Positions 17,889-26,638 of a stretch of 47,587 bases of DNA are shown piece by piece. The translations under genes and the position numbers were made by a program. The notes under the pieces are model-generated. The model made no database searches, was not told where the DNA came from, and worked only from the letters and a program-made list of their open reading frames with translations. Numbering within the stretch: position 1 is the first letter of the stretch; each line of letters begins with the position of its first letter. Origin of the DNA: Bryobacteraceae bacterium (GTDB lineage Bacteria > Acidobacteriota > Terriglobia > Bryobacterales > Bryobacteraceae); assembly GCA_025980665.1 (NCBI GenBank), contig JAICXC010000028.1, positions 1 through 47,587 of the forward strand. The letters are read 5' to 3'.

Positions 17889-19985
17889 TTAAGGCAGCAC
17901 GACGATCGCGCTACGCGGGAAGGCGAAGCGCTTCCCCGCCTCATCGATCACGTTGATCTGCGCGGTGTATTGACCCGCCGCCATTTTGGCCAATGGCACC
18001 TGGAAGCTGAACGACGCTACGCCGGGACGATTAGGAGTCATCTTAGTCTGACTCTCCGGCATCGACGAAAACGCTTTGCGAGCGCCCTGCAGCAACTCCA
18101 CCTGGGCACTTAGGTCAGGAGCCTTGGACGCTCCCTCTGGAGCAGGATCGTACACCTCGAAGTACACGTACAAGGTTTGATCCTTGCGAAACACCCGTGT
18201 GATGCTAGGCACGGTTTTCTGCCCGTTCTGGATCAGGGGATGATTCGCCAACGCCCGTTTATCGTTGTCGGCCGATCCCACGGCCGCCTTGACGTCTTCC
18301 TTCTGGCTACTGAGGATCACGGAACTCAAGCGCAGGTCCTTGGACACGGACAAGTCGGGGACCACAAAGTTGGTTTCGAAGGTGCCCATCTTGCCGGTCT
18401 GATTTTCACGCGCCAGGAATCGTAAGTTGTATTTACCCGGCGGAAGAGTAAGCCCGGCATCGTACTGCAGATGGCGATGTTCGAGCTGCGAGGCATCCGT
18501 ATCGCTGAGCTTGACGGGAATGTTATCGCGCACACCGCCGACCAGTTTGCCGGACGGATTCTCGCGGACCTGGCCGATGAAATCGAAGTCGGTACTTTGC
18601 TTGCCGCCCTTCTTCGCCAGCGCCAGGACCGAGCCCGGAATCTTGAGCGAAATTGGCACCAAATAGCGATTTTGCGCGACGCGGAAATAATCCACTTCGA
18701 GGGCCAGCGGAAGCTCACTGACCGGATCGCCCAGGGTCAAAGCTTCTTCAAGCTGCCGCTCTTTATCGCCAGCGGTGAATTTCGCGAAAACTTTGCCTGC
18801 GTAATAGCCGTTGCGGTAATCGACCTTAGCGTTGGACTGAAGATCCTTGCCAACCAGCTTCACCTGGATCTTGCGGTATTTTCCGTCCTCGGCCGCATTG
18901 CTGCTGTAGTAGCCAAGGATGTAATAGCTGCTGATGTCCTCTTGGGCTTGCCGGATGCCCATGGCGAGATCGTTCGAATCCACCAGGGCTTTGCCGCCGG
19001 TGTCCGACGCCAGAGTGTACAGGGTGTCTTGCGATCCGGTCAGGCTATTCCGCTGGCTCGACTGCTTGCTACCGGTGAAGGCTCCGGTGCCCCGGCCTGA
19101 GGACGTCGAGGCATCGCCAACCGGAGAGGATGCGGTCAGACCGCGCGCGTCCACCGGATAAAACGACACGTTCGCCCGCACCGCCGAGTTTACAGTGGCG
19201 CGGAGTTGGCTTTGATTTTCGAGACCCGTCAGGGTCAGGCCGCTGGCGAAATAGATCAGAGCTTTCTTTTCCGGATACGCGGCCAGCTTCTTGGTGGCGT
19301 CCTCTAGCGCGGTCAGCTTGCGATCCGTATTGAAGATGTTGAACTCGGTGTCATCGGCCACGAAACCCCCACTATCATCGCCCTCATCAGCGCTGGTGGC
19401 AGCTACGTCGGCGAGGCCGGCGCCTTCCCCGGTCGCCATCTTCTGAAGCCTCGAGAGCAGGCGGTCACGATCGGCGGTGAAGTCTTCCAGCACATCGAAC
19501 CGGTTTCCGTAGGCCATGATGGACACCAGATCGGAAGCCGTCATCTGCTTGGTGATGAAATCGACTGCGGCGTCCTTGGCCCGAAGCTGATCGGCCTGCG
19601 GCATGTTCGAAAAATCGAAGAACAAGGCGACCAGACGCTTGTCCTGATGACGCGCTGGAGCGGTGGTGGCTGCGGTAGTCACGGCCTGCCCAGCAGGAGC
19701 GGCAGGAGCTGGAGCGCGCTCCTCCAGCGTTACCGGGGTGGAGGGGGTCGCCGCGACGGGAGCTAGCAGATCGTTGCTGAGCTGTTCCAGCTCGAAAACA
19801 GCAAGGTTCTGCTTCACGCCGTCTTCGTAGATCTCGATGTCTTCCTTCTTGAGGTTGGTGAGCGGCTTGCCGTCTTTGCCTTTGACCGAGACATTGACCA
19901 CTACCAGCTTGGTCTCAGTTTTAAATGTGACCTCCTGCGCGAATAAGGAAGCAGCCACCAGCAGAAGTATGGGTTTCATTGTCAT
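17889..19985 (-). CDS. Secreted VWFA-domain protein of the acidobacterial type
   Basis: A 698-residue exported protein. The signal peptide (MKPILLLVAASLFAQ) is followed by an immunoglobulin-like stretch typical of acidobacterial VWFA proteins (VVVNVSVKGKDGKPL, KEDIEIYEDG). A Pro/Ala/Thr linker (75-112) precedes a von Willebrand A domain (about 118-390). Its metal-ion site is degenerate: DFSNM where D-x-S-x-S is expected (Asp124). The rest is beta-rich (ALEVDYFRVAQNRYLVPISL). The ATG at 19985 overlaps the receptor stop (TGATG), implying coupled translation; a TTG lies just before. Its role is probably surface binding or a partner of the receptor; no ligand can be named. Confidence 0.85.
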   Translation of the reverse strand: MTMKPILLLVAASLFAQEVTFKTETKLVVVNVSVKGKDGKPLTNLKKEDIEIYEDGVKQNLAVFELEQLSNDLLAPVAATPSTPVTLEERAPAPAAPAGQAVTTAATTAPARHQDKRLVALFFDFSNMPQADQLRAKDAAVDFITKQMTASDLVSIMAYGNRFDVLEDFTADRDRLLSRLQKMATGEGAGLADVAATSADEGDDSGGFVADDTEFNIFNTDRKLTALEDATKKLAAYPEKKALIYFASGLTLTGLENQSQLRATVNSAVRANVSFYPVDARGLTASSPVGDASTSSGRGTGAFTGSKQSSQRNSLTGSQDTLYTLASDTGGKALVDSNDLAMGIRQAQEDISSYYILGYYSSNAAEDGKYRKIQVKLVGKDLQSNAKVDYRNGYYAGKVFAKFTAGDKERQLEEALTLGDPVSELPLALEVDYFRVAQNRYLVPISLKIPGSVLALAKKGGKQSTDFDFIGQVRENPSGKLVGGVRDNIPVKLSDTDASQLEHRHLQYDAGLTLPPGKYNLRFLARENQTGKMGTFETNFVVPDLSVSKDLRLSSVILSSQKEDVKAAVGSADNDKRALANHPLIQNGQKTVPSITRVFRKDQTLYVYFEVYDPAPEGASKAPDLSAQVELLQGARKAFSSMPESQTKMTPNRPGVASFSFQVPLAKMAAGQYTAQINVIDEAGKRFAFPRSAIVVLP

Positions 19986-22900
19986 CAAAATCTCAGGCGC
20001 ACAGTGGCCGAAACAGTCCGCATGCCACCCGCTGCTGTCGCTAATCCGTAATTCAGCGAGTTCACCACTGTGCCGATGCCCTGGATATTCACGTGGTTCA
20101 ATAGATTGGTGGCACTCACATTAAATTCGACGCTCTTGCGCTCGGCCAACTGGATCTGGCGCGCGAGCTGCAGATTCATGGTAAACGTGCCCGGGCCGGG
20201 TATGGTGCCGCGTCCGGCGTTCCCATATGTCCCCGCTAGCGGAACCACGAATGCCGCCGGGTTGAAATAGCCCGATCCGCCGTCGACCGGCAATCCGGTG
20301 GCGTCCGCGCGCACGGTGCCGGACACCCCGGCTCCTCCGAGGTTGGCGACGTTTCCCTGGACGGTGGCCGTCAGCGGTCGTCCACTCACCACTTGTGTGG
20401 TGCCTGTGAGCTGCCAGTCCTTCAACGACTTTTGCAGCCAGGGCTGTTTCTGAAACATGGCGTTTCGAACACCGACCGGCGATTGGGCCGTGTAATTAAG
20501 AGCGAGCGTTTGTCCCGTGGGCGAGTCGATTCCGCGCTCGGCCGCCAGATTATTGGCATTCTGGGCTACACCGGCTCCCAGCGATGTGGTGTTATCGATC
20601 AGCTTCTGAAAGGTATAGACCACTTGCCATTGGAAGTTGTTGCGGAAACGGCGGGTAACCCGTGCGGTACCGGCGTGATAAATGGAATTGCCAACGGGAC
20701 TATCGTAGATAAAGCCCTGGGCGTTTCCGATCATGCGCTGCTGCTCGGCGGTTAACGGTGGCGACCCTGGTGGGGCGGCGTTGGGAATAGTCTGGACGTC
20801 CAGGCGCGTCCCTTTCTGGCCGTTGTAATCGATCTCCATAGCCATGCCCGCCGGTAGTTCCCGCTGGACGATCGCATTCCAGGATTGCGCGTAGGCCGCG
20901 AGATAATAACGGTCCACCGCAAAGGTATTGGTGATGGTCTGGCCGACCGGAACGGCGATCAAGCCGGTGCCGAGCGACAGGATGTTATCGGCTGTCGTGT
21001 TGACTGAGTTGGTGAGGGAAAAAGGAGGCTGCTGGGCGAGTTTGTTCCCCAGCTGGTTGTAGACGCCCATGTTGTAAGCCCAGCCATAGCCCGTGCGGAA
21101 GGTGTATTTGCTGCGCGCGGTAGGTTTCCAGGCTATGCCTAATCGGGGCGAAAAATTGTTCTTGTCGGGATTGATCAGCGCGGACGGGAACTGTCCGCTA
21201 TAAGGACCGGCGCCGCCTGCAATCACTGGTGCAACCGCGGTGAAATCCGGCGCGATGTCCAGATTCGCGAGATGCCCGTATTTCTCCCGGATCGGCGTGA
21301 AGTACTCATAGCGCAGGCCCAAGCTCAGGGAAAAGTTGTTGCGGATGCGCCAGTCATCCTGACCGTAAAAGCTCATCGTTTGAGAACGGAAATACTGGCT
21401 TGACGCGCCATAGCGGACTGACGCGGAGTCCGGCAGTCCCAGGAGGAAATCCGCAAAGTCCCAGCCGGTTCCCTTGATGGGCTGGCCGGTCGTATCGAAG
21501 TTGCTGGTGGATAGACCGGAGAAAGCAAACGTTCCGCGGCCGTTCGAATCAGCGACGGTATTGGTCATGCTCTTGCTCCACTGACCGCCCCAACCCCAGT
21601 TGTGCTTACCCCGCCGGTAAGTGAAGCTCTCGGATACGTTCAGCGTGTTCACCGCCGTGGTGGAGGGATTCCCGTCACTCAGACCGTTGTAGTTGGTAAA
21701 GGACAGAGAGGGCGGGCCGAAATTGCGCGGATCGGGAGAGGTTCCGATGATTCCCAGTTGCGAAGCCGCGTCCACGCCTAGGGTTTCGAAATAGGGGACT
21801 AACAGGTTGTAGTTCCGGTTGAACCCGATGGTGAAATTGCTGAACATGCGCGAGCTCAGGTTCTTGGTCCAGGCAATGCTCGAATTGGAGCCGTCTCCCT
21901 GCTTTTCATCGCGGAATGCGAACGGATTGCCATTCTGGCCGTTGCTGCTTTGATAGTTGGAGGTGAATGAGATCCGGTTGGTTTGATCCACGGTCCACTG
22001 CAGCCGCGTATTGACGTTTTGCGAATTGGCCGGGACGGCGGTGTTGGCAAGGTAGTTCTGCCTCAAGGTGTCGTATATCGGCAGCGGAACATACTGCAAC
22101 AGTCCCTGTGCGATGGGATTAATTCGGGTCAAGGGGATCTGATTATTCGCAAATGGCTGGCAACCCAAACCCGCAACACATGTGGAGGGATCGTAAATCG
22201 TGTTTAGTCCAGCAAAATTACCACTGCGCTCTGCCGCGTTCGGCAAAGTCGTAGTGGAGTTGTACGGGCTCCGCGACAATATTCCGTTGTAGGTCACGGT
22301 AAAATTCAGAATCCTGCTGGCGTCGAACAGCTTGGGAATGATGAGCGGTCCTCCCACGTTCACTCCGTAGCGATTATTGCCGTAGGAGCTCTTAACTTGG
22401 TCTTGACCATTGATTGAGAACGGGCGGGCATTGAACGCTGAATTTTGTGCCGTATAGAACACCTGGGTTCGGATCTGATTGGCGGAACGCCGGGCACGAT
22501 TGCCGATAAACGCCGCATTCTGGGCGCCGCGGCCCCCGCGTCCTCCGGGACCGCCTCGTCCGCCACCGCCACCACCGTTTCGTCCGCCGCCTCCTCCCCC
22601 GAAGCCCCCGCCGCCAGCAAAACCGCCACCGCCGCCACCTCGGGCGCCACGACCACCGCCACCGGGTCCGCCTCGTCCACCGGCTGCGGCAACACCCGGT
22701 TGGCCGCCACCAGGGAGCCCAGGGCCGCCCTGATCGCCACCGGGGAAACCGCCGTTTTGGCCAAATCCACCGGGATTAAATCCCGCAAAATCACCTTGAT
22801 TCGTTCGCAGGGCGTCGCTCACGGTCCCGTTCACCAGGAACGATCCATTAGAGCTGTCCGCGGAAACCTGTGGCGGCGTGAACTCCGCAGTGGCGTCAGC

Positions 22901-23269
22901 CTGAGTTGGCTGCAAATTCGTGGTGGCCTGTACGTCCTGCGCCGCCGGACGCGAAGGAGGGGGAGCAGGTACCGTGGCGCGCGCGGACAACTGAAGGGTG
23001 AGATCGAGGTTGGTAGGTGTGGACGCGACCTGGACTTCGCGGCGCAAATGATCGAACCCGAACATATCGGCTTCGATGACCCAGGCGCCGGGCGCCATTC
23101 CATCGAAGTGAAACGCGCCGTTATCGTCGGTCAGCGTGACCAGGCTGCGCTCGCCTTGGGTGGCACGCACAGTCGCGCCGGGAATCGGCTGGCTGCCCGC
23201 CTTGACCGTTCCCGACTGTGCAAAAACAAATGGCAGGCTCACTGCCAGAAGCACGAGAATCTTGAACAC
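19985..23269 (-). CDS. Oar-like TonB-dependent receptor with glycine-rich N-terminal region
   Basis: A 1094-residue outer-membrane protein. The signal peptide (to about residue 18) is followed by a carboxypeptidase-regulatory-like beta-sandwich (19-95: PIPGATVRATQGE, GAFHFDGMAPGAWVIEADMFGF) and a Pro/Ala/Thr stretch. A Gly-rich run of about 85 residues (164-248) precedes a long beta-barrel that ends with the outer-membrane signal VRLRF. Between the Gly run and the first barrel motif (FNARPFSINGQ, about 279) there is too little sequence for a normal plug, so the plug appears absent or replaced. GTG 23269 has GGGAGGA 11 bases upstream. It sits between a small secreted protein and the VWFA gene. 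Uptake of a large polymer or surface binding are both possible. Confidence 0.87.
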   Translation of the reverse strand: MFKILVLLAVSLPFVFAQSGTVKAGSQPIPGATVRATQGERSLVTLTDDNGAFHFDGMAPGAWVIEADMFGFDHLRREVQVASTPTNLDLTLQLSARATVPAPPPSRPAAQDVQATTNLQPTQADATAEFTPPQVSADSSNGSFLVNGTVSDALRTNQGDFAGFNPGGFGQNGGFPGGDQGGPGLPGGGQPGVAAAGGRGGPGGGGRGARGGGGGGFAGGGGFGGGGGGRNGGGGGGRGGPGGRGGRGAQNAAFIGNRARRSANQIRTQVFYTAQNSAFNARPFSINGQDQVKSSYGNNRYGVNVGGPLIIPKLFDASRILNFTVTYNGILSRSPYNSTTTLPNAAERSGNFAGLNTIYDPSTCVAGLGCQPFANNQIPLTRINPIAQGLLQYVPLPIYDTLRQNYLANTAVPANSQNVNTRLQWTVDQTNRISFTSNYQSSNGQNGNPFAFRDEKQGDGSNSSIAWTKNLSSRMFSNFTIGFNRNYNLLVPYFETLGVDAASQLGIIGTSPDPRNFGPPSLSFTNYNGLSDGNPSTTAVNTLNVSESFTYRRGKHNWGWGGQWSKSMTNTVADSNGRGTFAFSGLSTSNFDTTGQPIKGTGWDFADFLLGLPDSASVRYGASSQYFRSQTMSFYGQDDWRIRNNFSLSLGLRYEYFTPIREKYGHLANLDIAPDFTAVAPVIAGGAGPYSGQFPSALINPDKNNFSPRLGIAWKPTARSKYTFRTGYGWAYNMGVYNQLGNKLAQQPPFSLTNSVNTTADNILSLGTGLIAVPVGQTITNTFAVDRYYLAAYAQSWNAIVQRELPAGMAMEIDYNGQKGTRLDVQTIPNAAPPGSPPLTAEQQRMIGNAQGFIYDSPVGNSIYHAGTARVTRRFRNNFQWQVVYTFQKLIDNTTSLGAGVAQNANNLAAERGIDSPTGQTLALNYTAQSPVGVRNAMFQKQPWLQKSLKDWQLTGTTQVVSGRPLTATVQGNVANLGGAGVSGTVRADATGLPVDGGSGYFNPAAFVVPLAGTYGNAGRGTIPGPGTFTMNLQLARQIQLAERKSVEFNVSATNLLNHVNIQGIGTVVNSLNYGLATAAGGMRTVSATVRLRF

Positions 23270-23324
23270 TTAGGACTGAATCCTCCCGTTCCGCAGTGGG
23301 CCTGTCCACTCAGCTACAGACCGC

Positions 23325-23687
23325 CTATTTTTTCTTGAAGGTCATGTCGACGGGGCCGCGACCGCCCGTAAATTGCAGCTTTAATTCGCCGCCCGAAAGC
23401 GTGCCTTTGTACTCCTGCTCCTGCTTACCGTTCTTGCCTTCGCGAACGATCTTGAACGACACGTTGGAGCCTTCAATCTTACCTTCGGTAATATCTAAAG
23501 GACCACCCCGGCCGGTGTCCATCTTTCCCGTCAGTTCGCCACCCTTGGAAGTGAGCGTAAGGGTCTGCGTTTGGGGACCGTTTTTGCCTTGAGTTTCGGC
23601 AGTCCAGGTCCCGTCAATATCGGCCGCCAGCAGTACCAAACCGGTAAGTGCGAGCAAAGCCGTCAACGACACTAAGTACTTTTTCAT
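23325..23687 (-). CDS. Small secreted beta-rich protein, unknown function
   Basis: A 120-residue exported protein. The signal peptide MKKYLVSLTALLALTGLVLLAA is followed by about 98 residues of alternating polar and hydrophobic strands: DIDGTWTAETQGKNG, TLTLTSKGGELTGKM, SFKIVREGKNGKQ, and a Lys-rich end. The repeated G-x-L-x-G/K pattern suggests a small beta-barrel or lipocalin-like fold. I recognise no named family, though similar short proteins seem common in acidobacteria. It is 55 bases upstream of the TonB receptor on the same strand, so it probably leads that transcript. ATG 23687 follows GGGAGGATCC at 13 bases, a leader resembling the receptor's own. Confidence 0.7.
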   Translation of the reverse strand: MKKYLVSLTALLALTGLVLLAADIDGTWTAETQGKNGPQTQTLTLTSKGGELTGKMDTGRGGPLDITEGKIEGSNVSFKIVREGKNGKQEQEYKGTLSGGELKLQFTGGRGPVDMTFKKK

Positions 23688-23779
23688 ATGGTTCTAAGGA
23701 TCCTCCCTTGAGTTGCGTTCGGAGACGCTACCGGAGTAAAGATGTCACAAACTCGGTAAAAGGTTACAATCGAAACTCC

Positions 23780-23793
23780 TTAAGGGTCCTTAA
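23780..23793. repeat. 14-bp palindrome between divergent genes
   Basis: TTAAGG-GT-CCTTAA is a perfect 6-bp inverted repeat with a 2-base centre, lying in the 229-base gap between the small secreted protein (reverse) and the unknown protein (forward). It could be an operator or chance; nothing ties it to a regulator. Confidence 0.25.
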
Positions 23794-23916
23794 CTTCCAT
23801 TGATTTGCTGCAACTTAGAAGACGGCAAAAACCTACAAAGGGATGACGCAGGTTCGATCCGTTTTAATTTAAGAATCGCTGTGCTAGCGTGGGAGGGTTC
23901 CCAGAGTACTTACCGG

Positions 23917-24411
23917 ATGAGACCGAACCTAGACACTCTGCGTCACGAAATCGAGCAACACCTGGAATCCCGGGGGTTAGCGGTGTTTCGGAGCTATCCA
24001 CGGGCCGAATCGGAACGATCTTTGACCGAGGCAGTCTACTGGGATTCGGAGAATCACCCCGATTATAAGGAATTCGTGGAAGCTGCCTGTGCGGTCGGCG
24101 TGCGCCTGGTGACTCTCTACGCCCGCGAGTTGACGCCAGACGTCATCGAAAATGCCATGGCGCAACTGTCGGATTCGGATCTGGAGCGGGACGAACGCCG
24201 GACACTCGATGCTCGTTTGCATGAAATGCAGGCATACGAAGGATTTACCTGTCAGATTGAACTGTCCTTCGATCACGCGCAACGAACGTACGTTTTCGAG
24301 GTTCGCACGGACTGGTTCGACGAGCTCAATGACTTGGTAGAGCGAATTGAATACTCCTACCAGGACGAAGGGGACGAGAATCCCTTGAGCGGATACTACT
24401 CTAATAACTAG
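23917..24411 (+). CDS. Conserved-looking acidic protein of unknown function next to recJ
   Basis: A 164-residue soluble protein, rich in Asp/Glu and aromatic residues, with no signal peptide or membrane segment. Recognisable stretches are LRHEIEQHLESRGLAVFRSYPR, split by composition into a helix and a strand, then FVEAACAVGVRLVTLYARELT and TYVFEVRTDWFDELNDLV, ending in an acidic tail with two tyrosines. I do not know the family. ATG 23917 was chosen because the residues before it look non-coding; GTG 23881, in frame, is an alternative and has no better binding site. Its stop is directly followed by the recJ GTG with no gap, so the two are translated from one message. A role in DNA metabolism is only guilt by position. 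Confidence 0.65.
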   Translation: MRPNLDTLRHEIEQHLESRGLAVFRSYPRAESERSLTEAVYWDSENHPDYKEFVEAACAVGVRLVTLYARELTPDVIENAMAQLSDSDLERDERRTLDARLHEMQAYEGFTCQIELSFDHAQRTYVFEVRTDWFDELNDLVERIEYSYQDEGDENPLSGYYSNN

Positions 24412-26175
24412 GTGAAGTGGACCATACCCGAATCCGACGCCGGCGGAACAGCCGGACTTGCTCGGGCGCTGAGGATCGCGATTCCAGCGGCCCGAGTGTT
24501 GTGGTCGCGGGGCTATCGAACGCTGGAATCAGGCCGCCGGTTCCTGGAGCCATCAATCGCCGATCTGAACGACCCGTCGCTGCTGAAGGATATGGCGCCG
24601 GCGGTTGCGCGTCTGCGGCGAGCCCTCGAACAAAAAGAGCGCATCTTACTTTACGGCGACTATGATGTCGACGGGACCAGCGCCGTTGTCATCCTTAAAA
24701 AGGGCCTCGGTCTGCTGGGCGGGAATGCTTCCTTTCACGTGCCTCATCGGTTGAAAGATGGCTACGGGATGCGGAGCGAGGTGGTGGAAGATGCCGCCGC
24801 GGCGGGTGTTTCTCTGATTGTGAGCGTGGACACCGGCATTCGGGCGAATGCCGTAGTCGAGCACGCTACAGGGCTGGGAATTGATGTGATCGTGACCGAT
24901 CATCATCTGCCTGAAACCGAGCTTCCACCGGCGGCGGCCGTGCTGAATCCGAATCGGCCCGATTGCGGATATCCGGAGAAGAATCTGTGCGGAGCCGGTG
25001 TGGCGCTGAAGCTCATGGATGCGCTGATTCGTGACTTAGGCTGGGAGCAAGGCCGCCGCGAGCGCTTGATCGACTCGCTGTTGAAACTGGTGGCGATCGC
25101 CACAGTCGCGGATGTGGTGCCGCTGACAGGCGAAAACCGCGTGATCGTGAAGCGAGGCTTGGCGGGGCTGGATCGCGTGCGCAATCCCGGCCTGCGAGCA
25201 CTGCTGGATGTCTCGGGATTCCCGGAAGGCGAGTCTCCCAACGCGCGGCAGGTCGCTTTTCAGGTAGCTCCGCGAATCAACGCTGCCGGACGCATGGCCA
25301 GCGCCGCGGATGTGATCGAAATGTTTCTGACTGAGGACGGTGAGATCGCTCGCACCCTGGCAGCGAAGTTACACGATTTGAACAGCGACCGCAGGGATAC
25401 TGAGGCGGACATCGCGCGCGCGATCTTCGAGCAATGCGTGGAACAACCAGTGACCGATCTCGACACCGCGCTGGTGTTTGCGGGCGAAGGATGGCATCGA
25501 GGCGTGGTGGGGATTGTGGCCAGCCGCGTGGTGGAGCGCTTTCATCGTCCGGCGTTCGTGCTGGGCCTCGAAAACGGCCTCGCGCAGGGTTCCGGTCGCA
25601 GCATACCTATCTTTCATCTGCTCGAAGCCTTGGAGGCTATGCCGGATTTGTTCGGCAAGTTCGGCGGGCATCGGCAAGCCGCGGGTATTACCATGGATGC
25701 CGCCCGGGTCGAGGAATTTCGCCAGCGGCTGCGGGTTTACGCGGGCGAGCGGCTCACGCCGGCCGACTTCGAGCGCGAGCTGGTGATTGATGCCGAAATC
25801 GCGCTGGATGAGATCGACGACGGTTGCATTCAGGATATCTTTAGGCTTGCTCCGTTCGGCTTCGGGAATGCGGCGCCGATGTTTGTCGCGCGCGGCGTGG
25901 AGATCGCGGCTCCGCCCGACATCATCAAAGAGAAGCATGTTTTCCTGAAGTTGAAGGTACCTGGCCGGACGATTCGCGCGAAGGCTTGGAACTTCGCGGA
26001 TCGAGCCGCGGAGCTAGTGCCCGGCACACGCCTGGATATCGCGCTGCAGTTTGAAGAAGACGCTTATTCGGCTGCGCGCGGTTACGCGCCGTGGCAGACG
26101 ATTGTCAGGGACGTACGCTTGGCGGCACGCGCGGCCAACACTAACCACCCCTTAGCTCAAGGATCAGGCGCATGA
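24412..26175 (+). CDS. recJ: Single-stranded-DNA-specific exonuclease RecJ
   Basis: A 587-residue 5'-3' single-strand DNA exonuclease of the DHH phosphoesterase family, used in recombination and mismatch repair. Metal-binding motifs are YGDYDVDGTSA (about 80-90), SVDTGIRAN, VTDHHLPE, and further on INAAGRMASA. The DHHA1 domain follows (GEGWHRGVVGIVASRVVERF, FGKFGGHRQAAGI) and an OB-fold ends the protein (FRLAPFGFGNAAP). The length is normal. The GTG start abuts the upstream gene's stop. The last 35 bases overlap the phosphatase-like gene on the other strand. Confidence 0.95.
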   Translation: MKWTIPESDAGGTAGLARALRIAIPAARVLWSRGYRTLESGRRFLEPSIADLNDPSLLKDMAPAVARLRRALEQKERILLYGDYDVDGTSAVVILKKGLGLLGGNASFHVPHRLKDGYGMRSEVVEDAAAAGVSLIVSVDTGIRANAVVEHATGLGIDVIVTDHHLPETELPPAAAVLNPNRPDCGYPEKNLCGAGVALKLMDALIRDLGWEQGRRERLIDSLLKLVAIATVADVVPLTGENRVIVKRGLAGLDRVRNPGLRALLDVSGFPEGESPNARQVAFQVAPRINAAGRMASAADVIEMFLTEDGEIARTLAAKLHDLNSDRRDTEADIARAIFEQCVEQPVTDLDTALVFAGEGWHRGVVGIVASRVVERFHRPAFVLGLENGLAQGSGRSIPIFHLLEALEAMPDLFGKFGGHRQAAGITMDAARVEEFRQRLRVYAGERLTPADFERELVIDAEIALDEIDDGCIQDIFRLAPFGFGNAAPMFVARGVEIAAPPDIIKEKHVFLKLKVPGRTIRAKAWNFADRAAELVPGTRLDIALQFEEDAYSAARGYAPWQTIVRDVRLAARAANTNHPLAQGSGA

Positions 26176-26638
26176 CCAAACCTTCGATCTGTGTGGCCAC
26201 GGCGCGGTAGACGCTCTCGCTCTCTCCGATCGGATCGCGGACGTTCCATTCGACCATACGGGCCGCACCGAACGCCGGCGGAAGAGGCTCGCCGCTTAGA
26301 TTGACGACTACATCGAATGATTTTCCGGCGAAGGACTCCAAATCCTTTGGAAATTGCCCTTCACTCGGGATGTTTTTTTCGCTGAGCGTCTGGCGAGTCA
26401 GCGATGGGACTCCCGAGGCGGGCGCCAAACCGGCGCTATGCGCCGTCAGAATATCCGAACCATAGGCACGCGCAAAGGCTTCCGCCATCTGGCTGCGGCA
26501 GGCATTCCCAATACACACGAACAGGACAGCTTTCTTCGCAGTAGCCGGACGCGCCGCGGGAGGCTTCGGTCTGCGGTCGCCGCCCATGCGCGGACGGCCA
26601 CCCCTGGTGCCGCTAGTTACATCGCGAGGCGGTACCAT
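26141..26638 (-). CDS. Low-molecular-weight phosphotyrosine phosphatase/ArsC-like protein
   Basis: A 165-residue cytoplasmic protein. Residues 1-34 are a basic Pro/Arg-rich head. The phosphate-binding loop follows as VLFVCIGNACRSQMAEAF, giving the C-x5-R signature. The C-terminal WNVRDPIGESE supplies the general-acid Asp-Pro. The tract after the loop (HSAGLAPASG) is ArsC-like, but the extra cysteines used by thioredoxin-linked arsenate reductases are missing (VVNLSGEP where they would be), so a tyrosine-phosphatase role fits better. Such enzymes often control polysaccharide export. It overlaps the epimerase gene by 22 bases and may be its cotranscribed partner. An ATG at 26587 would remove much of the basic head. 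Confidence 0.82.
   Translation of the reverse strand: MVPPRDVTSGTRGGRPRMGGDRRPKPPAARPATAKKAVLFVCIGNACRSQMAEAFARAYGSDILTAHSAGLAPASGVPSLTRQTLSEKNIPSEGQFPKDLESFAGKSFDVVVNLSGEPLPPAFGAARMVEWNVRDPIGESESVYRAVATQIEGLVMRLILELRGG

Noticed and set aside
18471..19100. Forward-strand 209-residue frame opposite the VWFA gene
   Set aside because: Shadow of a coding frame with strong domain evidence on the other strand.
22445..23338. Forward-strand 297-residue frame opposite the TonB receptor
   Set aside because: It mirrors the Gly-rich and signal regions of the receptor; the low-complexity Ala/Thr/Ser sequence has no start site or motif.
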